A stretch of 64,000 bases of DNA from Spinacia oleracea. Lineage: Eukaryota; Streptophyta; Magnoliopsida; Caryophyllales; Amaranthaceae. The stretch lies in NCBI RefSeq assembly GCF_020520425.1, contig NC_079492.1, forward strand, positions 1,488,001-1,552,000, read 5' to 3'. The notes beneath the pieces were generated by a model. That model had not been told where the DNA came from. It saw nothing but the letters and a program-made list of their open reading frames with translations, and made no database searches. A program made the translations under genes and the position numbers. This document shows positions 1 to 11,168 of the stretch, piece after piece; the stretch's first letter is position 1; each line of letters starts with the position of its first letter.

Positions 1-711
1 TTCATTTAACTAACCATTCCCTTTGTTCTTTCAACTTTGATGCTTTAAGACATGCATGCCTGTATTCCAGAGGCTGATCTTTCATGGTATTAACTGGAAA
101 TTCATCAGTTTCTCATTGATATAGGAACTAGTTATTGTTCAATTATAAGAATGAGGCAACTTCTCCACTAACGTGTTTGATGTTGTGGATGCATGGCATG
201 TTGTATCATAAGAGATATCATTTGTGAACTTTATTCTTGTTTCAACTCTAGGTCATTACACTTCCGTTTCTAAATTTGAATTTCATTTAGTGTTCAGGAC
301 ATGTAGGAAAAGTCCAGTGTTTTTCTTCCCCTTTGATCCGGAAGTTTAGGTTGGTAGAGGAACGGTTAAATAATTTGTCTTCATACTAAAGCAGGAGTTC
401 AGATTTCAGAAAAATTCCTGCTTCCCTCCTTCTCTAATCCTCTCTTACTGTACTATCCTGACAATGGAAGCAGAATGTGTTGCCTTGCTACTCTTTTAAC
501 CGCTCTTCTGTATTTTGAATAAGCAATTTATGTTATGTTTTACGCTCTGCTAATCAATCCTGGAACACTTTGCCTTGGAAATGCCTGAAATTGACGAGAT
601 TGTTGCCATTGGTTTTCTTTGTTGTGTTTTTTTCACCCATATTTGGTTTGTTTCACAAGTATACCGACTGATTAGAATCTTAGACTGGCATTCTGACTTT
701 GTGACTTGCAG
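1..711. other. No gene recognised; probably intron sequence of the malonyl-CoA decarboxylase gene
   Basis: The stretch is AT-rich, with pyrimidine-rich runs and no reading frame I can match to the N-terminal or catalytic part of malonyl-CoA decarboxylase. It ends in a pyrimidine-rich tract and the acceptor TTGCAG at 706-711. The earlier exons of the gene presumably lie to the left of the window. Confidence 0.4.
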
Positions 712-1844
712 GGTATGTACATCCAGGAAAAATGGCATCAAAGTGATACTGGAATTACTGAAATCTCCAAACCATGAATGGAGCAAATCTGATGAGGTTT
801 TATCAGTACTGAAACCTATTCTGGTGCGACTTTGTGCCAGGTACTAGATGCGAATCTAGGATTCTGGAATCTTCAGAGCATTTGACGTAATGAGAAATAT
901 TATTGTAGTGCTAAAACATGAACTTACATGATCTGATAACTCTGCATGCATGATATTATAGCAAATTTGTGTTATGCCATTTCATGAGGTGATCATAGAT
1001 GTAGGCAATCAACTTAAGTTGTTCCTTTTCGTTTATTTTTTAATGAATTTTTGTTTCATTTTACAGGTATCTTCTTCAAGAAAAAAAGAGAGGGAAAGCT
1101 CTAGATGCTGTTGCAAACTTTCATTTACAGAATGGGGTGGTATGTTCTAGAGGGTTGAACTTAAATTTCCAGTAGCTGGTTATTTTGATACTGAAAGTTG
1201 GAATGATTCCACATTTTCAATATAAAAAACAATTGGTACATTATCTCTTGGAGAATGAACTAGTTAGTGCCTTTTGACTTCATCTTAAATTTTCGTCATT
1301 TACAACCTTTTTTTTCCCTTCCTTTCCAGGTTTTAGAGTTTGAACTTTGAAGCTCAAGGCGCTTTATTTATGTTGAAATAATATGTGTGCATTGACATTT
1401 TACCATGCTACTATGAAACAGATGGTTGAGAGCTTAAACTGGATGGCTGACCGGTCAGAGAAAGGACTCTCACAAAGCAGTAGTATCATGGTAAATTATA
1501 TCTACAGGTACATTTACTTGTCCAAACTTGCATGTTTTTTCTGTGCACATTCATTAGAATCATAGTAAGGATTATCTTACTATGATTCTAATTATGAAAC
1601 CTTTAATGAAGAGAATTTGGTGTGCTCTATTGAAACGTTTTTGCAATTAAATTATATTTAATGTATGCCTCAACAAAATGGAGCCTTAATTCTGTACACT
1701 TATGGTCTTGCCATCCTCGCCTCTGTACGATCTTGAAATTTTGCAATGGTTCTGCAGATTGGACAAATTGAAGAAAATGCACAGTCGTATTTCAGCTCGG
1801 GCCACGTTAGTGCTGCATCGAATCTTTGGAGACTTGTAGAATAG
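712..1844 (+). CDS. Malonyl-CoA decarboxylase, 3' part, four exons, frameshifted last exon
   Basis: Malonyl-CoA decarboxylase converts malonyl-CoA to acetyl-CoA and CO2. I read exons 712-840, 1067-1139, 1422-1507 and 1758-1844, all bounded by AG and GT. Joined, they give the family's C-terminal signature: LVRLCARYLLQEKKRGKALD, then VANFHLQNG, LNWMADRSEKGLSQS and MVNYIYR. After MVNYIYR-LDK the reading needs one more A: the track that would give IEENAQSYFSSGHVSAAS is in the -1 frame. The conserved-frame stop is TAG 1842-1844; the actual frame stops at TAG 1837-1839. This is either a true C-terminal frameshift or a homopolymer error (AAA for AAAA at about 1765). The start of the first visible exon is approximate. 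The gene converges with RbcX. Family assignment is from memory of the plant proteins. Confidence 0.72.
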
Positions 1845-2069
1845 AGGTAGTATACTTACTTACACTAGTATCACTTCAATCTTAGTAACATGTGGTATAT
1901 ATAACAAGTTGAAGTTTTCATGTTACAACTATATGCTTCAAGTTTGCTGGTGTAATGTACAAATTATACATATCAAACTGAATTCTTCATGTAAATACCT
2001 TGGATTCCTATACTTTTTGAGTTTGTTTGATGAATGTTGCTCTTCTTTGTACTGGATATGTTGTTCCAC
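1845..2069. other. Convergent intergenic/3' UTR segment
   Basis: This 225-bp AT-rich gap separates the stop codons of the convergent malonyl-CoA decarboxylase (+) and RbcX (-) genes. It must hold both 3' UTRs and polyadenylation signals. No other feature is seen. Confidence 0.6.
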
Positions 2070-3895
2070 TTAATGACTTGTTTCCTGGACATAATCCCGC
2101 ATGACTTTTGTGTTTGATTCATTTACCATCTGCATCCACAGGTCAGTATTATCATGAGATGATTGAAAATAACAGATATAAAACGAGTTATAACAGATAC
2201 AAAACAAGTTACTGTAAACAAGGTATCTACTATAATTCCATCCAGAATTAATAGTCACATAAACTGGTTTAATTGTCAGGAAAGTTGTGTTACATTATAA
2301 AAAAAATTGTTTTATCATTGAATTATCAAATATGCTTGTACTTAATCAAGTAATGGGATGAGGATAGACAGCTAAGGGAACTATGGCCTTGTTTGGCAAA
2401 ACTAGCTGTAGCATGTAGCTTTTATCGATTGAGTAGCGGATAGCGGTCAATCAGTAAAGGGTAGAGGTTAGTTGTCAAAGTAGCGGTTGATAATATGAGT
2501 GTTTGGCAAAAGTAACGGTTGAAATTACAAAAGACAATAATCTTATTTATTTTTTTACCTCCACAGCCACCCGCTTTAAATTGTCCCACTCAAAGTCGTT
2601 CTTGCAGTAAGCAGAGCGAACCTGGATTAATTATAAGCACGATGCACGAATCAGAATCGAATTTTCGTGGAAAAAACAAGTAGCTAGCCTTAGAGAAGCA
2701 TGTAATTGACTGACCTCGAGGATTCGTAGTGCTGAAACAGTGAGGATTTGTAGGCATTTCATGAAAAGCGAGTCAAGAACACTCTTGTCAGTTGCTTGAA
2801 TTAAGTTTGAGAATTATTGTTGAGATTTGAGAATTATTGTTGAGGTTAAAGAAAACAAACCTAAGCTTTTATGCTCAGAGGATTCTCTCATCAAATCTGC
2901 ACAAAACTTGTCTCCATCATCTAGAGAGTGTTTATCCAAGAAGTCCATCAAATCTTTGTATGCTTCAGGGTTATAGCTCTGCTCTGGCAATACAAAGTTA
3001 TCAGACTTAAAATTTTAGGTTCTACGTTTTTCTGAACTGTACCAGTTCTGCTCTGGTAGACTGGTACAGCTCAGATATGGAGTCGGGGTGGTTCAGATCC
3101 GATGATCAGGTATGGTTTGGTTCTGTCACGTCTACTTGCTGTCCGTCCTAAAGATGGCTGTGGGTCGGGCCGGCACGAGGCCCGACTAGATGCGGCACGA
3201 AAAAAGCACGGTCCGGCACGAGCACTAAGTCATGGGGCCGTGGGCCGGGCTTGGGCCTTTTTTTTTTTGCAAAAAGCATGACAAAGCACGGCACAACTCG
3301 ACCCGGCACGACAAATCACACTAAATTTAATAAAATTAGGCTTAGGCACGACAATCATATTATCGGCCTGAACCCTGTTTTGAACTTTTCAACCTAGCCC
3401 GGAAGGATACAAAGTGGCTGAGTGGGCTTGGCCCAAAGCCCGGCCCATGGCCATCTTCCCTCTTTTCTTAAAAAAGAGAAATAAAAGGAAATGTAAGAAG
3501 CAGAAAATGTAGAGTTTACCTGAAGTTGTGCAGCAACAATTTTGACAGCAACATAAGTGAAGAACTGGTGGAGGTTCTTAGCTGCCTTTGCTTCCGGAGA
3601 TGCTTCCCCAAATCCTGCAGAAATGAAAAGAGTGATCAATAAGTGATGAGTTTATGTTTTTTTTTAAAAAAAAACAAAAAATTCTCCTGTGAAATTCGAG
3701 ATGAGTTTGCAGAGAAGTTCAATTCTGTGATCGAAAACTCGTACCAGGAACAAACATCTTGTTACAGTGAACTTGAGTAGGCAGAGAAGTTCTGTGCTTC
3801 CATGGTGTTTGTGACAGAGTTTTAGTGTTGTTTGGCTTTGTTGTTAGGAAAGAGGGAGGAGGAGAAGAAAGCCTGAAGATTGCAGAGGATTCCAT
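2070..3895 (-). CDS. RBCX1: Chaperonin-like RbcX protein (Rubisco assembly chaperone), chloroplast, six exons
   Basis: RbcX is a homodimeric chaperone that clamps the C-terminal tail of the Rubisco large subunit during assembly in the chloroplast stroma. I join exons 3745-3895, 3520-3614, 2861-2978, 2715-2731, 2559-2621 and 2070-2129. All introns are GT..AG, and the 504 nt encode 167 aa. The first roughly 45 residues (MESSAIFRLSSPPPSFLTTK onward) are Ser/Thr/Pro-rich and lack acidic residues after Glu2, as in a transit peptide. Family signatures follow in order: KMFVPGFGEASPEAKAAKNL, FFTYVAVKIVAAQL, SYNPEAYKDLMDFLDKHSL, DGDKFCADLMRESS, ALRILEVRSAYCKNDFEWDN and SNTKVMRDYVQETSH-stop. The length matches plant RbcX proteins (about 170-200 aa). 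Exon 4 is a 17-nt microexon encoding ALRILE across the junction. Introns 2 and 5 carry repeat insertions. Subfamily (RBCX1 rather than RBCX2) is an inference from resemblance. Confidence 0.85.
2388..2530. repeat. hAT/MITE-like remnant inside RbcX intron 5
   Basis: A CCTTGTTTGGCAAAA start and a second internal GTGTTTGGCAAAAG, with alternating AGCGGT motifs, look like the terminal sequences of plant hAT-type MITEs. No convincing opposite end or target-site duplication is visible, so it may be a truncated copy. Confidence 0.3.
3150..3440. repeat. GC-rich CGGGCC/GGCACGA-motif repeat in RbcX intron 2
   Basis: The segment is dense in GGCACGA, GCACGG, CCCGGC and GGGCCGGGC motifs on both strands, in sharp contrast to its AT-rich surroundings. 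Such motif clusters occur in subterminal regions of Ac-like hAT elements of plants, so I read it as a non-autonomous hAT fragment. Ends and TSD were not resolved. Confidence 0.35.
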
Positions 3896-4762
3896 TAAAG
3901 TTGTTAGTTTTTTTTGGTTGGAGAAATGTAAAGCTAAATATCATCCATGAATTATTGAATTAATATCTTTGGCTTTGAAAATATCTTTGTCATATACCAG
4001 GAAAAAAAAATCTAAAGGTCTTTTGTCATTACTATTATTTATTTATTTTCGGAATTTTGATTCACCTAAAATTTGACTATTTGCAATTTTCTTGTTTGTT
4101 ATACGGAGTAGTAGGATTACTCTAAAAGCCAACCCAAAAGTGAAAGCACACGCAATTTTTTAAAATAACCTCACCTGTAGTTTTCTACCAATCGATCTTT
4201 ACAAGAATTTGTAAATCCCTTACTCTTTAAATAAATAATGCTACTGTAAGAAATTGATCAAATTTATTTATTGCTTGAACGAAGAAAAAATTCTCAAGGG
4301 GAGATTATTCTAAATTACTAAATTTTTTTTCTAGCTCAAGATTAGTGCTTCAACACAACATTTGTTTCAAATTAGTACGTAGTAGTTTATTTGTTTACGA
4401 GTAAATGGACTGCTAAATTTAATTTTATTCTAATTCGTTACACAATAGTATTATTTTCTATATTAAGATAATATTGTCTGTAATTCTTAAGAGTCCAAAT
4501 GGGGTAATTATCAATGGCTTATATCTCCAAATAAGCATCATTGAACTCAAAAGGAGTAGGAAAGGGGAGGAAAGTTCTTAATTGAATGCATGAGTTCTCC
4601 ATCTAATTAATCATCCAAAAACAACGAATTTAATTAATTAAGATACTAATCCATCAAAAAGGAAACTAAAACTCAAACACTGATTATCAAACATACACTA
4701 AACACTAGAACAGAAACCAAACCAAAAAGATCGATTTGCAAAATGTGCTATTACTATTATTA
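3896..4762. other. Intergenic region between RbcX and VIT1, with RbcX promoter
   Basis: The segment is AT-rich with no credible coding sequence. It contains the upstream (promoter) region of RbcX, whose ATG lies just to the left, and the 3' UTR of VIT1 to the right. No clear regulatory motif was identified. Confidence 0.5.
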
Positions 4763-7700
4763 TCATCCCTGAACAACTTTAGCCATGCCATATGCAGCAG
4801 CAGAAGCCAGAGCTCCAATAAGCGCGGTTTGAAGAGCACTCTGAATCGGTTTGCTACCTGTGAAGTGACCTTTCGCGTAACCAAAGATAAACAACGCGAT
4901 TAATGTTACAACGACTGATGCAAGCATAGCCTTCATTGCTACTGGTATGAACATGTAAGGAAGAAGAGGGACTAAGCCACCAATTATGTAGGCTATCCCT
5001 ATTGTGAATGCACTTTGTAGGGCTCTTCTTGGGTCTGGCTTCTCCAAACCTAGCTCAAATCTGCAATATTTTCATCACTATTAGTACACTTATATATTAT
5101 GATTGAATGAATTTAGTCAACCAGGAAAATTCTTAATCAAGTATACGGGTACCAATTTGACCCGTCATGCCACACAAAGGGCAATCATAGCACAAAGTCA
5201 CCCAACAACAAGAAGAAATGAACATTAACTACCCTACACCAAATAAGAAGTCCAATGACGGCCCAAGACATGATGTGCGTGTTGGTTGGGTTTTTTTTTT
5301 TTTTGACAGCACAAAGGTGTTGGTTGGTTGGTTCATGTTTGTTTTGCTTGGTTGGTTCATGTTTAGTGCTTGTTGTTTTGTATCACTAACATTACTAATG
5401 ATTTTGTGAGTGTGTTTTCCCTTTTTTCTTCCGTTCTTTTTTTAAGCACACTGTCACTCTACATAGTCAGTCGTTATATTTTAAGCAAAGGGGGTTACTG
5501 ATGATTTTGGCACACCAAAAAAATGATGGCACATCCATTGTGAAACACAGTTTTTTGTGTTCTACTTACAAGGTGTTGTGCCTAAATCAGTGTCCGTAGT
5601 TACTAGACAAGTTGGCGTGGTGGGCGTGGCACCTACTTTTGGTCGTATCATAAATGATTGTAGTCCCTCCGTTCTTTTTTTAAGCACGTCATCACTTCAC
5701 GTACATAGTCGGTCGTTATATTTTAAGCAAAAGGAGTTACCGATGATTTTGGCACTTTTGGCACACCTAATGCAAGACACAGTTTTCGTGTTCTACTCAT
5801 AAGGTGGTGTGCCAAAACCAGTTTTCGGAGTTACTCGACAAGTTGGAGGTAGCAGTAGATGGTGTCCGTGACCACCATGCATGTAAATTGTAAATGTAAA
5901 CTTAGTCTAGGGCAATGCTAAGTAGCAGATCGAGGAACCAGTGATTAAACAAGAAGAGAGAGATTAGGCTTTTTTGTATGATCAATCACATAGTATATGC
6001 AGTATATATGCAAAAAGCTGCAAGTCAGAAATAAACCAGGACTGGAGTTTGCCAAATTTGGGGACCTCAAAGATTGGACTTGAGCTTATAGGTTGTGTTT
6101 TGATCACTCACAATTTCACAAGGTTCAATTCCTCTGTAAGATTCCTTATGCTAATTCTCACGCATGCTACATTATTTAAATAAATCTTCTAATGTGAATT
6201 ACCCTAAACTCTTGTTTCTAGGAAATGCGAGCAAGATGAGTGTAAGGGCTAGTTTGGTTGGGATTCTAATGCATGAGAAATTTTATTTTCCAGGAAGAGC
6301 AAAGAGTTTGTTTGGTTGACATGAACATGTTTACTCCCTAGAAAGTTTTACTTCCTCTATTTGTCTACCCTTTTCTGGGAGTCGATGACTATTCATAGCT
6401 ATTTGAAAGTTCGACCCAATGTATATTTTCGTCCTAGTTGATCTTGATTCGACATTTACCCAGTCCCCCTAGGTAAATAGAACTTCCCATGGAATTCTAA
6501 CTTCTTATACTCAACCAAACCAGAATACTCGATTCCTAAGAAGTTAAACACATGAGAATTGCAAATACAAGAGAAATTTAACTTCCCAAGTGCAATCAAA
6601 CATCACCTATGAGAATTATCGTAGACTCTTGTTTCTAGGAAATGCGAGCGAGCTGAGGTATTGTTTGGTTGGCATACAAGAACACGGTAAGTTAGAATTC
6701 CTAGAAATTGCAAAGTTTGTGAGTTGTTTGGTTGACAAAATTTTGATGACATGGAGGATGTTAGAATTTCAACTTCCGTAAAATGGAGGAACTTGCTTAC
6801 CTAGGAGTATAAATTCTTAGTTACTTCCCAAATTATTAACCAAACAAGTTTGGGACGTTCCCGTGAATTTAATTAAGAAACTCATTTTCTATGAATTTGC
6901 ATTTAATGCGAAATTCTACTTCCTATGTGAACCAAACGATACCTGAGTGCAAGAGAAAGATGTAGACCCTTCTGAATTCTCTCACTCTCTCCTCCCTTCC
7001 CTTCCCTATCGACTCCACCACAATCCCTCTATCGGACAACAATCACCACCATCAAGAATCCCCTCACAGGAAAAACTCCGGTCTACTCACATAGTGGTGT
7101 GCCAAAATAAGTTTCCAGTTTTGAGAGTGTACTCTAACTCTATGTTTTTTTAAATTACGAGTACTACAAGTTTCCTGCAAGGTGATATGTTTTTTACAAT
7201 AAGGAGTACTACAAGTTTCTTGCAAGGTGACAAAATCCTCATTTTATATGGATCAGTTTCTAAAAGGAAGACAAAAAACTCCAAGCTGAAAATTACAAAA
7301 TCAAAAGGCACTGCTGCACTGCCACCTTAGTCGTCCTGTCATCATCACAAATTCACAATCCTGTCCTATTCCTATTCATCAACATTAATTAGTTAATCTC
7401 ATGTGAATCGGGTAACTAATGAAGTGATTAAGGCCAAGATGTTTGGTTACTCACTTACTCCTAAAAGTTCGTTTTGAGGACCTAGATTACAACTGTTAGA
7501 CCTACCAATTTTACTCCCAAGTGTACCGTAAAGCATCCAATACGAGTACTTTGACATAAAACGAGGTGTGTATTGTATAGCATCAAATACGAGTACTTTG
7601 ACATAAAACGAGGTGTGTATTATATAGCATCCAATACGAGTACTTTGACATAAAATGAGGTGTGTATCATATAGCATCCAATACGAGTACTTTGTCATAA

Positions 7701-10569
7701 ACCAAGGTGTACTGTAAAGCATCCAATACGAGTACTTTGACATAAAACGAGGTGTACTGTATAGCATCCAATACGATTACTTTGACATAAAACGAGGCCG
7801 GTATACTGTAAAGCATCCAATACGAGTACTTTGACATAAACCGAGATGTACTGTATTGCATCCAATACGAGTACTTTGACATAACCCGAGGTGTACTGTA
7901 TAGCATCCAATACAAGTACTTTGACATAAACCGAGGTGTACTGTAAAGCATCCAATACGAGTACTTTGACATAAACCAATGTGTAATGTATAACTTTCAA
8001 TATGAGTATTTTGACATAAAACGAGGTATACCGTAAAGTATCCAATACGAGTACTTTGACATAAAACAAAGTTAAAGGGAGAGGGTAGATCGAGAAAAGG
8101 AGGACTAACGTACTTCATCATAAAGTCGAGCCAAGCTTGAGGCTTCCTCCTAAGAGCGTTTACTACTGGGGCATACTCATGTGGCTCTATGCCATATTGT
8201 GCCAATATCTCCGCAACCTCAGCAGCCTCTGCATTGTCACCAAACATTTTCAATCAATTTAAATGCTAGACATCCTACCAAAACATAGAGATAACAACCT
8301 AAATTAACTAGCTAGGTTGTGTAGACAATTGGTTTTAGAGCCATTAGTGCACAATTAAGTGTATTTCGGGTGCGCATTTTTAGTATAACCCACAACTTAT
8401 AGTGTCAAAATCGCACCATTTATAGTGGTTGTTTGGTTGTACATATAAGTTACAGTTTGACCACTTGAGTTTGAAATACCTAGCTTCCTAGCTAAAGTGT
8501 TTTTTTTTTTTTTTTTTTTTTTTTCCGTGAAGTGAATAAAGTTATTAGGTTGGCCATTCATAAGACGATGAAATTCATAAGAGAAGTTCTATTAATAAGG
8601 GTAGTCCGTGTAAGGTAAATAATTAATCAACTTCCCCCAATTTGCGGGAAGTAGAACTTTATGTCCATTGCAACTAAACAACTTTTCAAATTTTCTCTTC
8701 TTTCTCGTGTCAGTAATGTCAATCAAACAACCACTCAATGTGAATTAACAAAACAAAAACGTACACAAACTATACAACTTCACCCTAATTCATTGGAGGC
8801 GTTGGAGCTAGGTATTAGGTATACAAAACTATGTTAACCGAAAACAAAAAGTGTCCATGCAACTAACCCGGCCACTTCTTCAATATAGGAGGTGGAATAA
8901 TACAAGTATATTTTTGGGCTAAAATGAGAACAATTAATTGTATATCTTCAACAATATGTTAAAATATACACGTATCACCAATTAATTAATACTCCGTACT
9001 CCGTAACACATTAGCAAATGAGGCTAGGTCAAGATATTTTTACGAGTTTCCTCCTTCAACTTTGATTTTTCAATAATGAACGTGACTCCCACCATCAACA
9101 TATTTATGTCATCATCTTTTTGTATATTATCTCCATTAAAATGTACTTCCTTCGTTTTAAAAAGATCTTTACAGTTACTATTTGCACGGACTCCGGTGTA
9201 ATGTTTGACCGTTAATATATCCAATTTCGTATGACAAAAAATTATAAAAAGTTGATATTTATAAAATACATTTCGAGATAATCTAACAAGATATCTCATG
9301 ATAATTTTTTATAAATATAATAGTAAGAATTTATGGTCAAAGTTTTGATTTTTGGACATATTTTTCAAAGCGTAAAGATTTTTTTGAAAACGAAGGTAGT
9401 AACTTTTTAAAAAAAAATGTAATGCGGAATAAAGATAGCCATAAAAAAAATCTCCCAAACAAAAACAAACAAAAGCTAAATGATGAAAGCATAAAAATTA
9501 AATAAATAAATAAATAAAAAGTAGAAACCTGTATCAGGAACTGATATTATTTCGTCCTGTTCTCTCTTCAACTCCATTGCATAATGATCCGCCTCACTCT
9601 TCGCCGCCAAATACCTTCAAACAAATCCCAACAAAATTTCAATTAAAAAATTAACTTTTTTATTTGACATTTCAAAATTAATTAATTAATAGTATACTTC
9701 TCATCTTATTGAGAATCAAAATCCGCCAGAGTCATACTTTGTTGAAAGAATTCTTATTCCGAACTACTCATGATTATCTAATAGTTTTGATTAAAAAATG
9801 TCAAAAATATACTTTAGCAAGAATTCCAGCGTAGAAAAATGAAGTTCAATCAAATATTTCAGCAATCAATCTATAAACGTAAAAAGTTAATCATCTTCTT
9901 GCAAATCAAAATCTGCCAAAGTCGTGATTGTTTGCAGAAAGAATTCATATAAATTAAAAATTATCTCGTCTTTTCAAAAGATGAGCTAAATGCTCATCTA
10001 TACGCAAATAATATGAATGATTGTGTCAACTTTTTGCACAAATGTATTTAGAAAAAAAAAGAATAAATCAGATTTTGTAAAAATAAAAAATATATGAAAA
10101 ATGTAATTTAGCAAGAATTTCAGCGTAAAAAAGTGAATTTAAATCAAATATTTCAGCAATCCATAAAACAAGAGTGGTGTGACTCGTATCGCTTTTGAAA
10201 CAAACACGATAAAAAGTTAAAAACGTACTTTTTTTTATTAGTTTTGATTAATTATAATTTGTGCGTAACACTAAAAGTTTGGATTATTTTCAACCAAATT
10301 TTTACGTAACCCGAGAGAAATGTGGTAGCATACCCGCCAAGGCCCATAGAGATGGCGCCGGCAGCCACCTCAGCAATTCCAGCGGTAAGAACGATCGACG
10401 ATGAAGCATTGGCGCCGGACAAGCCGGCGGCGAGGGCGAAAGGGACGGTAAGGCCGTCGGAAACGCCAATTATAATATCACGAACAACTTCTCCGGCGGT
10501 GAAGTGTTTCTCTTTGTGTTGGTCTAGGAGTGCTATCTTTTGGGCTTCTGAGGTTGCCGTAAACGCCAT
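4763..10569 (-). CDS. VIT1: Vacuolar iron transporter VIT1 (CCC1/VIT1 family), four exons
   Basis: VIT1 moves Fe2+ (and Mn2+) from cytosol into the vacuole in exchange for protons. Exons are 10334-10569, 9529-9614, 8114-8228 and 4763-5060. All junctions are GT..AG and the 735 nt encode 244 aa, close to the usual plant length of about 250. The first exon carries EKHFTAGEVVRDIIIGVSDG and TVPFALAAGLSGANASSSIV (TM1-TM2). The middle exons form the cytosolic metal-binding domain (AAKSEADHYAMELKREQDEI, then EAAEVAEILAQYGIEPHEYA, FMMKFELGLEKPDP with a Met-Met-Glu ligand motif). The last exon carries three membrane segments and the GYAKGHFTGSK signature. The start Met is the first in frame. Introns of 719, 1300 and 3053 bp are enlarged by repeats; exon 3 lies only 44 bp from a minisatellite. 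No coding lesion is seen. Confidence 0.92.
5427..5860 (+). repeat. Direct duplication of a roughly 200-bp repeat in VIT1 intron 3
   Basis: Two diverged copies lie head to tail, starting near 5428 and 5667. Both run CTCCGTTCTTTTTTTAAGCA (first copy TTCCGTTC), then GTCGTTATATTTTAAGCAAA, GATGATTTTGGCAC, ACACAGTTTT, GTGTTCTACT and a GTTACT-GACAAGTTGG end. The CCCTCCGTTC start of the second copy resembles a Stowaway-like terminus, but no matching right end is seen. A third fragment (TACTCACATAGTGGTGTGCC) appears near 7083. Confidence 0.6.
6196..6943. mobile_element. Two adjacent related MITEs in VIT1 intron 3
   Basis: The right-hand element spans 6657-6943. Its termini GGTATTGTTTGGTTGGCATA and, inverted, GGTATCGTTTGGTTCACATA match at about 17 of 20 positions, and it is flanked by TGA on both sides (6654-6656, 6944-6946). 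The left element (about 6249-6605) has weaker termini of the same TTTGGTTG type. Both are preceded by the same sequence, ACTCTTGTTTCTAGGAAATG (6210 and 6626 areas), so the unit appears to have been duplicated. Interiors are non-coding. Confidence 0.55.
7523..8070 (+). repeat. Minisatellite, 12 copies of a 45-47 bp unit, in VIT1 intron 3
   Basis: The core CATCCAATACGAGTACTTTG starts near 7534, 7581, 7628, 7675, 7720, 7765, 7814, 7859, 7904, 7949, 7994 and 8039. The spacing is therefore 47 bp in the left part and 45 bp in the right, with one 49-bp step. Each unit ends with ACATAAAACGAGGTGTA or a close variant. Because 45 is a multiple of three, several long artefactual reading frames run through it on the minus strand; they are not genes. 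It stops just before VIT1 exon 3. Confidence 0.95.
8424..8735. mobile_element. MITE with 16-bp TIRs in VIT1 intron 2
   Basis: The left end AGTGGTTGTTTGGTTG and the inverted right end AGTGGTTGTTTGATTG match at 15 of 16 positions around a 312-bp non-coding body with a long T run. No target-site duplication was certain, so the superfamily (hAT or Tourist type) is open. Confidence 0.5.
9146..9399. mobile_element. Stowaway-like MITE in VIT1 intron 2
   Basis: The terminal repeats CTTCCTTCGTTTTAAAAAGA and, inverted, CTACCTTCGTTTTCAAAAAA, each followed by ATCTTTAC nearby, are flanked by TA on both sides (9144-9145 and 9400-9401). The CTCCCTCCGT-like ends, TA duplication, 254-bp length and non-coding AT-rich interior fit the Stowaway (Tc1/mariner-type) class. 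Confidence 0.75.
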
Positions 10570-11168
10570 TTTTTGGATTTCTGTTTTGTGTTTTTTTGAA
10601 GGTGTGAGGGAGTGAGTGAATAGTGAATTGCTTTTGGAGGTTTTTAAAGGGGAAAGGAAAAAGGCGGACGATAGTAATCAAATTAAATTAATCAATAATA
10701 ATAATTAAAGGGCAAAATAAAGGTGAATGTGACCGTGATACGGATGAAGATGGTAAGTCACTCAAGATTTGATTAGTTTGTTTTGCATAAGTGGTATAGA
10801 ATCTTTGTTATTCTATATTCTCATAAGAATGTGTTCACAACTAAAATAATCTTATATAGAGTACAAGATTTTATACCCTAAATGACTTATCATGGGTACC
10901 TGAATTAGACCGGAGAAGCAATTAATCGTTATGGGTTTATAAATACAAAATAGGGGCACGGTTGAGAAAACTAAACCACGTGTGAGTTGAGACTACTTGT
11001 CCCATATGGAAGAAATAAAAGGAGATTGACTAACATATAAAATTGGTAGGTTACTATCTTAATTTTAAGATGGAACTTCATCATGCTTATATGTGATCAG
11101 ACTCTCCTCCAACGTTGAGCCTGATTTCACCCAGTGAAGTTTATCAAATAACAAATATATATGCCAAA
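10570..11168. other. Intergenic region with VIT1 promoter
   Basis: Immediately upstream of the VIT1 start codon (reading leftwards) is an A/C-rich 5' UTR-like segment, and a TTTAAAAACC box near 10640-10650 could act as TATA. The rest is AT-rich and holds nothing I recognise. Confidence 0.35.

Noticed and set aside
575..847. Single-exon 90-codon gene starting at 575
   Set aside because: Only the part after the acceptor at 711 matches malonyl-CoA decarboxylase; the upstream part is intron read through.
7447..8253. Long minus-strand frames (100-158 codons) with repeated VLCQSTRIGC-type peptides
   Set aside because: They are translations of the 45-bp minisatellite, whose unit is a multiple of three. 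Only 8114-8228 is real coding sequence (VIT1 exon 3).
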